64,000 bases of DNA from Cryptomeria japonica (taxonomy: Eukaryota > Streptophyta > Pinopsida > Cupressales > Cupressaceae), in assembly GCF_030272615.1 (NCBI RefSeq), contig NC_081415.1, positions 188,732,270-188,796,269 of the forward strand. The letters are read 5' to 3'. A model generated the notes under the pieces. The model did not search any database. It saw only the letters and a list, made by a program, of their open reading frames with translations, and had not been told where the DNA came from. Of this stretch, positions 46,872-57,543 are shown piece after piece (positions within the stretch are counted from its first letter, which is position 1; every line of letters starts with the position of its first letter). The translations under genes and the position numbers were made by a program.

Positions 46872-46936
46872 TGTTGGCATTCTGGTGCAGTTTTGTATGA
46901 CAGGTGAATCATATGGTTGCCATTGTTGGCAAGTAG

Positions 46937-47031
46937 TAAGTAGACCGGTAAGCAGTAAGTAGACCAGCAAGCAGTGAGTAGACCCACAAGCAGTAAGTAG
47001 ACCCACAAGCAGGGAGTAGACCGACTAAGCA
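46937..47031 (+). repeat. 19-bp tandem repeat in LTR, 5 units
   Basis: Unit TAAGTAGACCCACAAGCAG with variants such as TAAGTAGACCGGTAAGCAG. Five consecutive units, the last one 18 bp. Lies in the upstream part of the LTR. Confidence 0.85.
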
Positions 47032-47369
47032 AAGAACAAATCGGTATACAAGAGGAAACTGGCTAGGTAGATTTTGACCAATACACTGGTAGAGTTTGTA
47101 ACTGACAGACTAGTAAAATTCAGTTAAACCGAGAGTCTTCTCCAGTCAACCGACAGACTTATCAGCATGTTTGACTGTCTTGATAGATATTCTTTCAATG
47201 ATTTCAGGGGAGTGATTTAAGGCATGGTAATGAAATTTTGAATAGGATGTTGTGGAGGGAAAGTTGGTGACAGATTGCAGGGATGATAAATTCACATAAT
47301 TCATCCTTGTGAAGGTTTTTGTTCATGTGAAAAGTGATAATGTGAAAGTGAACACAGGGGGAGTATAAT

Positions 47370-47512
47370 AGAGTGTAGAGCCGAGTGACAGAGGACCGAC
47401 AGAGTGCAGATCCAAAGGTCAGAGAACTGGCAGAGTATAGAGCTAAAGGTCAGAGAACCGGCAGAGTGCAGAGCCGAAGGACAGAAAACTGACAGAGTGT
47501 AGAGCTGAATGT
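47370..47512 (+). repeat. 31-bp tandem repeat in LTR, ~4.6 units
   Basis: Units begin AGAGTGYAGAGCC and end CAGAGAACYGGC. Four full units of exactly 31 bp and a partial fifth. The C/T and G/A differences between units cluster at CCG/CTG words. Confidence 0.85.
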
Positions 47513-48098
47513 ATAAGTAGGAAAGCGGTATTGTAGAGAGAAGATACAACTAGTGCAGATAGAGTTTGTTTTTTAGTATGATCTGATCAAGCTATTGGTA
47601 GCTACTCCTGCAACATCATATTTATATTTCTCTCTAACCATTGCAACTAAAATCCCTTAATAGGGTGGACTTTAAAAGGTCCCATTGCAAAAATCCCTTA
47701 ACCGGGTGTCATCTTAATTGATGATCTTAATACCTTTGACAAGGCTACCTTTAACAGGGTAAAGGCACTAACAGGCCTTAGACAAAATCCCTTAATTGGG
47801 TGGCACCTAATAGTGTCTTTGTAATCTCCTATAAGGGATGGCTTCTCACCAGGCATACTTCAAAAGTGTACAGATTTTGTGAGTTCCTACTCACACCGTG
47901 GTTTTATCCTATTTGGGTTTCCACGAGATAAATCTTGGTTTCACTGTGTATCTTTTCATGCATGCTTATTCTTCTACATAAGTTATTTATATTGATGAAT
48001 GTTAAGTTAATGAGAACTTAAGTTAAAAGTTTTAATTGGTAAAACTGGTATAGTGTTGATTCACCCCTCCCCTCTCAGTACTGGTTGGGACTGAAAAT

Positions 48099-48111
48099 TG
48101 GTATCAAAGCT
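48099..48111 (+). other. Primer-binding site of copy 3
   Basis: TGGTATCAAAGCT differs at one base from the initiator-Met PBS TGGTATCAGAGC. Confidence 0.75.
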
Positions 48112-48185
48112 ATATTCCTTTGGAGTGAAGCTTGGTAGCTTGAGGATAAAGATCATAGAAGAATATCGGTATCAGAAGTAGATTG

Positions 48186-49547
48186 ATGAAGCAAAAAAAA
48201 TTATTGCTCAACTAAAAGAGGGACTGAGAAAATCTCTTGCAAAAAGAAAGGAATTATCTCAATAGCTAAATGAGAGTCGATACATCATAGATCAAATATC
48301 AGAACAAAGTGGATATGAAGAAGCTAAAGAAGCAATCTCAGAACTCATGGAAAAGAACAAGAAGTTGATCGAAGAAGTTACACATCTCAAAAGAGAACAT
48401 GAAGGTCAGGCCCTGAGAAAGATTGAGATACTAGAAGCCAGCAGAAGTGTTGATGAAAGAAAGAGGGAGGCAGAAGAAGATCTAGCAAAAGCTGAAAGAG
48501 AAAGGAGGCTTTCTGAAGATTACCTAAGAGAAAATGATGCAATCATGATTGAGAAAGATGAAGAAATTCAAATTCTCACTCAAGAGAATGAATACATACA
48601 TAAGCAACTACATGACAACACAGAAGAAAAAGAAAAGATGGTGAAACAGATTGAACAACTCAAGAGTGAGTTAAAGCTAAGAGTGAGAGAAATGAGAAGC
48701 TGATAAAATTCAATGAAATCTCTGAGAAGTTAGATAAACAGTTGAAGGCTTAGAGAAGGACAAAAGATACAAATGGTCTTGGTTACCCTGGTACATGTCC
48801 TATGGAAACTGGTGAATCATCTAAATCCAAAAGGATGAAGGATGATAAAAGGAACCATTATGAAGTGAAAGGTATGAAATTCTCTAAATCCTCCTATAAT
48901 CATTGTGGTAAATCAAGTCATAAGACTAATGACTATAGAAATAAATCAAATCGGTTAGTCAAAAGAAGAATTTCACATTTGATGGGTACTGCCATATTTG
49001 TCATAAGTATGGCCACACTACTTATGAGTGTAGATCTCAATCTAGGAATATGCCAAATAGAATAAGTTTTAATGGACATTGCTTCACATGCAATAAGTTT
49101 GGACACAAATCTAAAGAATGCAAGCTCAAGTCAAATGTATCGAGACAACAATTCAAACCGATTAATCCTAATAAAAGGAATAATCAGTTCAAAGCCACCT
49201 ATTTCACCTATGGTAATTTTGGTCATGTTGCAGCAAATTGTAGAGTGGGAATGGGGCAGAGAAATAATGCAGGACCATGGAAGACAACTGGTATGCCATG
49301 TTTCAATTACCATAAAATCGGTCACTTAGCTAGAGAGTATAGGAATCAATCCTATGACTAGTCTGGAGACAAGAACTGGTTTTGCAAGAAGAAAGGACAA
49401 AATGAACTGAAAGGGAAGAATACATTTCAACAGGTGGAGAATGAAATGAAAAAGACATGGATCAAGAGAAAAGAAAGAAAAGAAGAAGAAAATCTTCTAG
49501 AAACCAAGTCATCATCCACTAGTGATGACAGTTCCTCTTCAAACTAG
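48186..49547 (+). pseudogene. ORF1 (coiled coil + zinc knuckles) of copy 3
   Basis: A Lys/Glu-rich coiled coil runs from about 48186 to 48730 (MEKNKKLIEEVTHLKREHEG, then long heptad-like stretches). A linker and a chain of CCHC-type knuckles follow at about 48895-49340. FNGHCFTCNKFGHKSKECK (49066-49122) is intact; four others have lost a Cys or lie in shifted frames (YNHCGKSSHKTNDY; YFTYGNFGHVAANC; CFNYHKIGHLAREY). The C-terminus is charged and Ser-rich. Several frame changes and stops break the frame. It occupies the gag position and probably binds element RNA, but lacks the UBN2-type gag core seen in the copia copy at 55648. Confidence 0.75.
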
Positions 49548-49987
49548 GCAAACTGATGCTCAAGGGGAGAACATATGGTAAGATTACTTTTGAATCCCCT
49601 TAACAAATATAAGGATGTGTCTATCTGCATAGTTGTGATGCATAAAAGCTAATCTAAAAGTTCTTGGTTGAAGAATATCTTGTGAGTTAGTTATTTGTGT
49701 ATTATTATCGGTAATAAATAATCAGTGTACTTTAAGTTGTAAGTTTCAAAACTAATTATTGTATTGTAACGCCAATAAATATCAAAGGATAAATAAGGAA
49801 ATGTCAACACGTTTTCATTTATCTTGTTTTCTTGTGAAATCTCTAGAGCTCCTGTGCGATCAAAGGTGATTTGAATATTAGTAAAAAATATTTGTGCGGG
49901 AAGTTCAAGCAAAGCGATAGTGGTGTTTGGTATTTCTAAGGAGAAGGTATTCAACTTTTTTTGAGAAAATTTTGTTGGAATGTCATC
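49548..49987 (+). other. Spacer between ORF1 and ORF2 (copy 3)
   Basis: About 440 bp, non-coding, starting with a CAAGGGGAGAAC tract after the ORF1 stop. Copy 2 has a spacer of the same length at 52871-53310, with CTTAGGGGGAGAAAAC at its start. The shared layout suggests that ORF2 is reached by re-initiation, splicing or a separate transcript. Confidence 0.5.
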
Positions 49988-50376
49988 ATGCCAGTGTCGA
50001 TTTTGACTCTTGTGTTGGTTTAAGCTATCAAAGAGCCGATGAAAGCCAGTGAAATTGACATGATCGGTGCTTTATCATCTGTGCCCTCTGGTATGTTGTT
50101 GGTAGAAGACATTTGCTCCTACATTCATTCCAAGCTGGAAGAACCTGGAGACAAGTTCATTTGAAATGAGTTTAAAGGGTTCTATGTCAATTATCAATAG
50201 AAGGAAGAATTTCTATCTCTAAAGACCAAGGGTTTGGCTAATATTGTTGATTTTCCTTATCAATTTCATGATGAATTGGTTAGGTATGTACTAAGTAGGG
50301 TTCATGATCAATTTTTGTGGTTGGAATCTCAAGCACCAATCAAGATTACAAAGGAGGTGATTCAAAGAGTGACTGG
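49988..50376 (+). pseudogene. ORF2 N-terminal part (copy 3), split by copy 2
   Basis: The reading includes MKASEIDMIGALSSVPSGML and, after stops, ADIV-like text: ANIVDFPYQFHDELVRYVLS, then LWLESQAPIKITKEVIQRVTG, ending at 50376. The same stretch in copy 2 (53542-53988) reads ITLEAIHVVTGFCNVGEVSA. Copy 2's LTR starts at 50377 in the middle of this conserved block, and the reading resumes at 62182. No known domain is recognised. It is a long globular-looking protein N-terminus with no catalytic motif of a polymerase or integrase. Confidence 0.7.
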
Positions 50377-51581
50377 TGTTGGCATTTTTGATGATTATGT
50401 TGTGATTGTCATTAATGGACACACACTTGCTATAAGATCACTTTTTGTATGTATGAGTTATGCTCAACCGGTATTTGTTTCAAACCAGTATTATGTTGTA
50501 GTCTTTAGACTATCGATTTTTGCAGAAAGTGTTTACCGATCTCAAGCGGTATGAGGACCTCAAGCGGTGTGAGGATCTCAAGTGGAACGGAGCAAAGGAA
50601 CTAAAAGTGGCAGTTATCATTTTCCCAGTCTTCATTTTTGTCAACCGGTAATCTGTTTAATAATTAAACTGGTATTACTCTGATTTACCAACCGGTAATT
50701 GGTAAAGTTGTATAAACCAGTAATACTCTATGATGAGTTACCAACAGGTATATTTTTGTGATGAGTTACCATCCACCGACACTTTGACGGTGATTTTGTG
50801 TCATGTTATCAAATGTGTCTAGATGCAATGAACCTAGGAACTCGCAATGTAATCCTATTGGACCGACATGAAATTAGATTCCTTTTTAAGGACATCATGT
50901 CTAGGGTTTTAGTGTGTGTAGTTGTTAGGGTTTTTGGTAGTTGATGAGTTCTTGTATGTGCGATCTTAATAGAGAAGATCAAGTCTGTGTGTTGTAACAG
51001 AGTGTGGATTTACTGAAGACTGAAGTAATGCTGAAATGCATTAGCAATGAGCTACCATGGATCTATCCAAGTAGACTGTGTTATTTGTTAGATCATTCAC
51101 TTGTTGACTACTCACATCTTTGACAAGCCTAAAACCCTTAATCGGGTAGGCCCAGAAAAGCCTTTGTAAATCCTCTAACAAGGTCGTTCACATCTGTGGA
51201 TCTGAAATCCTCTCACAAGGTAGTCTTCAATCGGACTTATCTCCTAACAAAGATTAAGATTCCTAACAAGATCTTTTATGGTAAAGAATATTGTATGACC
51301 TTAATTGATCTGACCTTAATCGGTCTGGTTACTATTCTGCAGATAGTTACTTGTGAGTTTTATGTCACCGTGGTTTTTCCCATTTGGGTTTCCACGTCAA
51401 AATCTCTTGTGTTATGGTGATTGTGCTTTTGTGGGTGAATGCCTTACTTGTTGTTTGGTTTGCATCTGTGTTAACCGGTTTGTTAGTTAAACTGTTATAC
51501 TGGTTCACTACTAGAGTATTAAAGTGTTTGAGTTCAGTAGTTATTGGTATACTAATTCACCCCCCCTCTTAGTATTCATCA
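50377..51581 (+). repeat. 5' LTR of pol-less element (copy 2)
   Basis: Starts TGTTGGCATTTTTGATG, ends CTCTTAGTATTCATCA. It aligns over its full length with 60990-62181 and 670-1799. It contains many AACCGGTA words and relatives (50460-50770). ORFs across its start are chance readings that run on from ORF2 of copy 3. Confidence 0.88.
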
Positions 51582-51583
51582 AT

Positions 51584-51596
51584 TGGTATCAGAGCC
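51584..51596 (+). other. Primer-binding site of copy 2
   Basis: TGGTATCAGAGCC, two bases after the LTR. The first 12 bases match the initiator-Met PBS of copia elements exactly. Confidence 0.88.
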
Positions 51597-51631
51597 AACC
51601 TTTCTATAAGTCTAACCACTTGGAAAGAGAT

Positions 51632-52870
51632 ATGGGGGAATACACTATGAGGGAACTTACTCATCGGCTTACTCAGACTGAGCAAGCCTATGATGAACTT
51701 AAAGTCAAATATAAGGTCTCTCAGGCAAAAAGAAGAGAGCATGCTGAAAAAGTGATGGAGCTAATTGAAAACAGTTCTTCTGATGAAGCGAACATGGAAG
51801 CCCTAGTTCAAGAAGTTGAAAAATTGAATGAGTCCAATGCCAACCTAAGAAGGGAACTTGAAGGACTGACTATTAGAATGTGTCAAGAGCTTGAGAACCA
51901 GAAGAAAGCTGAAGATCTGGTAAAAGACAAAGATCAGTACAATTACCACTCATCTCCAAGAGAGCAAAGTAGAAAAAGAGGAAATGCAAGGTGAAATAAA
52001 CATGGCTATTTCTGAGAATGCAACCTTAAAGGAATCTAATGCTGCTATTGCCAAAGAACTTACTGAGTCAAAGGAAATACTTGCCAAATTCAATAAGAGC
52101 ACTGTCAAGCTAGAGCAGAAGCTTGAATCAGCTAAACCAGTAAAGAATACCAGTGGACTTGGTTTCTCTAATTATGAGGAAGGTGAGACCTCTAGAACAA
52201 AAGATGGAGCATCAAAGAAGCAACCGGCACCAAAGGATAAAGGTAAGAAAAAGTTCAAACCCATTTGCTTTAATTGTCTCAAGGAAGGACACACTGCTAA
52301 TGTATGTAGAAGTAAGGCTTACAATAATTTTCCTTATTTTCTAAACGATAAGCCTAGATGCAATAGATTCAATGGTAATTGTTATGCATGCAACAAGTTT
52401 GGGCATAGAGCATTTGAATGTAGGTCTATCATGCACAACACTAGAAGGTATCCTCAAAGGAGTCAAGGAGTTTTTCCTGAACTCTCTGGGATCCGGAACC
52501 CAAACCAGTTTAATACCTATAATCATCAGTCAGAAAGCAGTGGCTATCAAGTGGCAACCGAATGGAGAGAAACCTGTTTGATCTGTCATGGTAGTGGTCA
52601 CACTACTGAAACATGTAGAAGGAAAATGGAAACATGAATAATGGACCTTGGAGAGCACCTGGAATGATTTTCTATCATTGCAACAAACCGGGTCATGCAG
52701 CAAGATTCTGTAGAATGAGAAAGAATAAATCGGTCACTCCGGAAGGAAAGATGGATTTTGAAACTGTTCAAGTGGATATGAAGAGAACCTAGAAGAAGAA
52801 GCCAAAAGAAGTGTCTCAAGAAGAACCGGTTTCTACACCTAGTGTGGAAGTCATTGAACCAGCAAACTAA
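51632..52870 (+). pseudogene. ORF1 (coiled coil + four zinc knuckles) of copy 2
   Basis: Starts MGEYTMRELTHRLTQTEQAY. The first ~200 residues are coiled coil (VQEVEKLNESNANLRRELEG; KLEQKLESAK). Then come a charged linker and four knuckles: CFNCLKEGHTANVC, CYACNKFGHRAFEC, CLICHGSGHTTETC and YHCNKPGHAARFC (the last after a stop). All keep the C-x2-C-x4-H-x4-C spacing. The frame shifts near 51945 and stops occur at 52635 and 52789, so it is decayed. Length would be ~410 residues. Position and knuckles suggest a gag-like RNA-binding role; no gag core or protease follows. Confidence 0.8.
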
Positions 52871-53310
52871 GCATTAGAAAAGCTTAGGGGGAGAAAACGG
52901 TGAAATGTTTTGAACCCCCAGTTTACACTGATAAAAGACCTTAACCGGTATGTGATACCTGTCAACTGGCAGAAGACTAGAAATGGTAAAAGGCAAATTA
53001 GGGTTTATGCCCTAATAGTGGAGCATTTATTATGGTAGGTGAAGAAATTGTTTAAAAGGATTTTTCAAGTCATTTTTCACTTATCAGTTCTCGAGCGAAG
53101 AAGTTCTTAAGTGTTGAGTGATGAAAAGTGATTTGGATTGTGAATCAAAGAATTTTCAAAACATTGAAGAAGAATTAGAAGCTAATTTCAATCGGTCAAG
53201 TGTAGAACACAAAGCGGTATTTCAGCAACTGAAGGACTATGTGGCAAAGTGGAATTTGCAAGCCCTAAATTTCGAATTATGAAGGTATTTTTCAAATTTC
53301 TTTGTTTATT
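52871..53310 (+). other. Spacer between ORF1 and ORF2 (copy 2)
   Basis: Non-coding. Begins with CTTAGGGGGAGAAAACGG and includes a stretch with CTTAACCGGTATGTGATACC. No start codon leads into a conserved reading until ORF2 at 53311. Confidence 0.5.
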
Positions 53311-54046
53311 ATGGCTTCTGCATCACACTCTAGCTCTAGTGCACCCGTTGATTCAATAGACTTCATCCAATGAAAGGCAAAATGTAATGCCCTATCTCAA
53401 ATACCCGTTGGTGTTATAGTGGAGGAAGGTATTTCAGACTATATTGATTGTAAAATTGAAGACCTAGGATCTCTGATGATCCATTCTCAGTTAAGCTTAC
53501 TCTAAGAAAAGGACAAGAAGATCAAACCAAAATCCAATGTCTTGGAAAAGAAGAAGCTTCACAATGCAGTCTACTTCCTTGAAGATTTTTTAGATGATCA
53601 CAAACGCATCATTCTGAGCAAAGTGCACGGTGATAAAATGTACTTAGAAAGGATGCATGACATCACATTGGAAGCGATTCATGTCGTCACTGGTTTCTGT
53701 AACGTCGGTGAAGTGTCAGCCCTAAGGAAGATTAGCAAGACAAAAATGACCAAGCTCACCGGTTCTGTGAGTGACCAACGTGGAATGAACATCAATCCCA
53801 TCAAGGATGATCTGGTCAAATATGCCTACATGGTAATAGGTTACCATATAATTTATGCTAGCAGGATCAACTTTGTCTTTGTTGCAGTGGTAGATGTTGC
53901 CTACAGGATGATCATGGAAGATGCATCATTTGATTTATGCACCTATATGCAAAGGAAACTTATGGTGAACCTGAAGTCGATTAAATAGGACAATGCCTTG
54001 AGATTTAAGTTTGGACAACTATTGGTTGGGTTGTTCTTCTACTTCA
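53311..54046 (+). pseudogene. ORF2 N-terminal part (copy 2), split by copia
   Basis: Starts MASASHSSSSAPVDSIDFIQ, then stops at 53371 and 53503, then a long open stretch 53542-53988 with KLHNAVYFLEDFLDDHKRII, TGFCNVGEVSALRKISKTKM and LMVNLKSIK. The last residues before the copia LTR, GQLLVGLFFYF, align with LLLVCIFFYV of copy 3 near 62318-62340, so the break is inside the ORF. The family is unknown to me. It is conserved between copies 2 and 3 at amino-acid level, so it was once under selection within the element. Confidence 0.7.
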
Positions 54047-55576
54047 TGTTGGCATTATGTGAACCAGTATGAGGACATAGTGATACTATATGTTGTCATT
54101 GATGTCAATATGTGATATGAAGTGAACCGGCATATGTGAGAACTGGTATATATATGCCAAAGTGAAGTGGTATATTTGTTCATGGTGAACCGGCATGTCA
54201 AGGTGAATCAGCATGTTGTTATGGGAACTGGTACATGGAACCCTTGTGTGACTACCAGTTGGTAGTGTCAGGGTTTCCGGTTGAAGTGCCTCAAGCTTGT
54301 GTGACTCAATCGGTGATCTTTGTGTGATGAGTTAGCATGGTAATGAAGAACAAATCGTGTTGCCATGTAAGCCTTGTGCACATGAAGGATCTTGCATGAA
54401 GAAGACTATCCCTATCTACCTCAGGAATGTGCATAGTTTGTAAATGGTGATAACACGTGATGGGTTATCAGCTGCCATGAAATCGGTGGAAAATGGATGA
54501 TGGAGAAAGTCTTGAGATTGGATCAAGAACTGTTGCATTTAATGTATTATGCTCAACGGTCAGATTGAACCATTTGAATTGCTTAACCTAACAGGTTCAG
54601 GGTTTAGGGTTTATGCTTCCAACCTGTCTGTTTCCTATAAGGTCAATGTTGTGTTTCTTTCTAAAGTTGTTGGCAAAAGTTGTGTGTGCGTATCCAAGAG
54701 AAAGGATACATGATTCTTGCCAGACCAGAGGAGAGAAGTGATACTTGCAGAGTGTAAGTGCAGAAGGTGAAGAGGAGATTAAGTGGATATGCATTGGTAT
54801 TGAGTGCTATCATCAGATCATTGGTATACCTATTGATCTTTAACCACTTCAATAGTTGTGAAATCCCTTAATAGGGTAGCTTTAACCGGCTTGTTGTAAA
54901 TCCCTTAATAGGGTAACTCGAAGCTACTGAGTTAGTGAAATCCTTTAGCTATTGAGCTCTTCATATCCTCTCACAAGGTAACCTTTAACAAGGTTTAACC
55001 CTTAACCGGGTATTCTAGTCATCCCTTAACCAGGTGATCCCTAACAGGATCGGTTCCTAGCAGAACCTATTGTAATGTCTCTAACCAGACAAGGCTCCTA
55101 ACAGAGCGGACTTCTAAAGAGTTCAAAAATAGCTTGTGCATATTCATCCCCACCGTGGTTTTTCCCAGTTGGGTTTCCATGTGAAAAATATGTGTGTCAT
55201 GTGTGATGCTTTTATCTTGTGATGCTTTGTTATTATCTATTAAGCATGTGATGGTTCTGTGTTTTATGCCTGTCAATAAAACATGTTGAACTAGCTGTTA
55301 TTATGTTTTGATGATAGATTACCTGTTCATGCATAAGGGTGAAATGGTAGTGCAGTTTTGAGTTGAGTGGAAAGCTAAGTGATTAACTGGTTAATGCTTG
55401 TCTCAGTCACTCTTAGCTTTGTCGGTTGCACTTTGTTTCAAACTGGTATCACTGTTTACTAGTCATTTGGAGTGTCTGTTGTCAAACCGGTTTAAGGCTG
55501 GGTTTTTGTTTGTACTGATTCACCCCCCCCCCTCTCAATACTGGTTTGGTACTATTCATTCATCATTGAGTTATCA
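54047..55576 (+). repeat. 5' LTR of truncated copia element
   Basis: Starts TGTTGGCATTATGTGAACC and ends GAGTTATCA, two bases before the PBS. TGTTGTCATTGATGTCAA lies ~44 bp inside, as it does ~40 bp inside the LTR at 11051, which supports this start over one at 54091. A run of 10-11 C lies near 55523. Words of ACCGGC/ACCGGT/ACTGGT type are dense in the first 250 bp. Confidence 0.78.
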
Positions 55577-55578
55577 AT

Positions 55579-55590
55579 TGGTATCAGAGC
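55579..55590 (+). other. Primer-binding site of truncated copia element
   Basis: TGGTATCAGAGC, the exact initiator-Met PBS, two bases after the LTR. Confidence 0.9.
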
Positions 55591-55647
55591 ATCCTCCAGG
55601 TCCTCTATGTTGCAAGCTTAACTGCTTGAGGAAAAGATCTTGTTGCA

Positions 55648-56560
55648 ATGATGAAGAGGGAAGGTCCAAAGTTTAACAAAGAAAATTTCAGTATATGGAA
55701 AGACAGAATGAAGATATACATCAAAAGCATGAGTGCTCAACACTAGAGCTATTTTGAGAATCCTTATGTTGTCCCTACTGGTACTCTCACCGATGACCAA
55801 AAGAGAGAGATGCAGGAGAATGGGCAAGTCATGGAAGCCCTAATTAGTAGTTTATCTGAAATTGAGTTTATTGATGTCCAAGATAAGGTAAATCCCAAAG
55901 AGGTATGGGATACTCTTGAAAATGTCTATGGAGGTGATGAGCATGTAAAACAAGCTAAGGAAGAAAGCCTTAGAGGGAATTTTGAAGACATGCAGATGAT
56001 TGAAGGTGAAACCATTCAACAGTATGGAATAAGAATCAAAACTGTTGTTGGAGATATCAAGAGTGCAGGTGGTAAAATGGAAGATTCCACTGTGGTAAGC
56101 AAAGTCCTGAGATCCCTATTATCGGTCTATGCAATTAGGGTTCCTACTATTCAGGAGCTGAGATCAATAGACAAGACTAAGGTATCCCTAGACTCCATCA
56201 TTGCTAAGCTGACAGCCTATGAGCTGAATAGTTTTGATGGAAATGTTCAAAAGACTGAATCAGCTTTTAAAGCCTTTGCGGTACCATCCAGGAAAGGAAA
56301 AGAAGCAAGCACCAGTGATGAAACAAGACAGAGTAGAGTGATGGATGATGAGGAGTTTCTGATGGAATTTGAAGCTCTTTTTGCCAAGAAATTTCCAAAA
56401 GGAACAGGTAAATACAGAGGTAAGCTCCCTTTGAAATGTTTTTCTTTTAATCGGATAGGACATATTGCTATGAATTGTCCTAATAGTGACAACAAGGATA
56501 AACCGGAAAGGTTCAATAAATTCAAAGGAGGAAACCAAAGAAACTATTTTAGTTGTAGTT
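55648..56560 (+). pseudogene. Ty1-copia gag
   Basis: Starts MMKREGPKFNKENFSIWKDR; a stop at 55744 breaks the N-terminus. From 55810 a UBN2-type gag core follows, with VWDTLENVYGGDEHVKQAK, GETIQQYGIRIKTVVGDIKS and KVLRSLLSVYAIRV. One zinc knuckle near 56437-56480 (CFSFNRIGHIAMNC) has lost its second Cys. The frame shifts near 56545 into the protease part. Gag packages element RNA in cytoplasmic particles. Confidence 0.88.
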
Positions 56561-57543
56561 GATGAAGGTGTCACAGATGAGGAGTTAGAAGATGAAGAGA
56601 ATGAAGACATTATGTTTGTTGCTATAAAGGAAGATGTGTCAGACAAGAAGGCTCTTGTCTCTCGCTTTGATAATTCCAATGAGTGGATTATTGACAGTGG
56701 TTGTTCTCACCATATGACTAGTGATCAGAGCAAGTTTCTATCTTTGGAAGAATATGATGGTGGTGTAGTTCGTTTTGGAAATGATGCACCATGTATGGTT
56801 AAAGGAAAAGGGTCCATCTCTCTGAATGGAAAGAGTAGTGTTGACAATGTGTATTGGGTTGATGGTCTCAGACAGAACCTTCTGAGTGTTGCCCATTTGA
56901 ATGACACTGGGCTCACTCTGGAATTCAAGAATGGTGAAATTATGGCTACCGATATGTAGACCAAAGGTAACCTATTTCAATTAAATGCTAATATCAGTAC
57001 ATGTCTTATGGCCAAGTTTGATGATAGCTGGATATGGCATAGGAGACTCTGCCATATAAACTTTGATAATATTGTGAAGGCTAGTAAGAACAAGGTAGTT
57101 AGAGGATTGTCGGTGCTGAGCAAACCAGAAAATCCTTTGTGCAGAGAGTGTCAATTGGGGAAAATGTCTTCCTCAACCTTTAAAGGTAAATATTTCACTA
57201 CTGACAACTTGCTTGATCTTGTGCATACTGATTTGTGTGGTCCTATGAAAACTAGAAGTGTGCAGGGTGATAGGTACTTCATGATTCTCACTGATGACTG
57301 CTCAAGAATGATGTGGGTCACATTCTTGAAAGACAAGTCTGAAGCTTTTGTAAAGTTCAAAGCTTTCAGAGCATTAGTGGAGAAGGAAGTGGTAAAAGGA
57401 TCAAGTGCCTGAGAACTGATCAAGGAGGGGAATTCACCTCCAGTGAATTCAACAAGTATTGTGAAGAATTTGGCATCAAGAGGCAACTGTCTGCCCCCCG
57501 GACTCCATAGCAGAATGGCCTAGCAGAGAGGAATAACCAAACT
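56561..57543 (+). pseudogene. Copia protease and integrase
   Basis: WIIDSGCSHHMTSD near 56682-56724 carries the aspartic protease D-S-G. NVYWVDGLRQNLLSVAHLND follows. After a TAG at 56957, the pre-integrase His/Cys region reads WHRRLCHINFDNIV and CRECQLGKMSSSTF (57033-57180). The integrase core has MILTDDCSRMMWVTFLKD. A one-base loss near 57400 shifts the frame before DQGGEFT, and a TAG at 57509 stands in the PQQN block. Sister copy: 8129-8566. Confidence 0.9.

Larger units (their letters stand above)
46872..48097 (+). repeat. 5' LTR of pol-less element (copy 3)
   Basis: Starts TGTTGGCATTCTGGTGCAG and ends just before the PBS at 48099, after the run TTCACCCCTCCCCTCTCAG. Its ~1.23-kb length agrees with the other family LTRs (1.13-1.2 kb). 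It diverges from them in the middle, where it holds two short tandem arrays. Its partner LTR is not in the window. Confidence 0.75.

Noticed and set aside
54091-55576. Alternative start of the copia LTR at TGTTGTCATTGATG (54091)
   Set aside because: ORF2 homology ends exactly at 54046, and the LTR at 11051 has the same phrase ~40 bp inside its start, so 54047 fits better.
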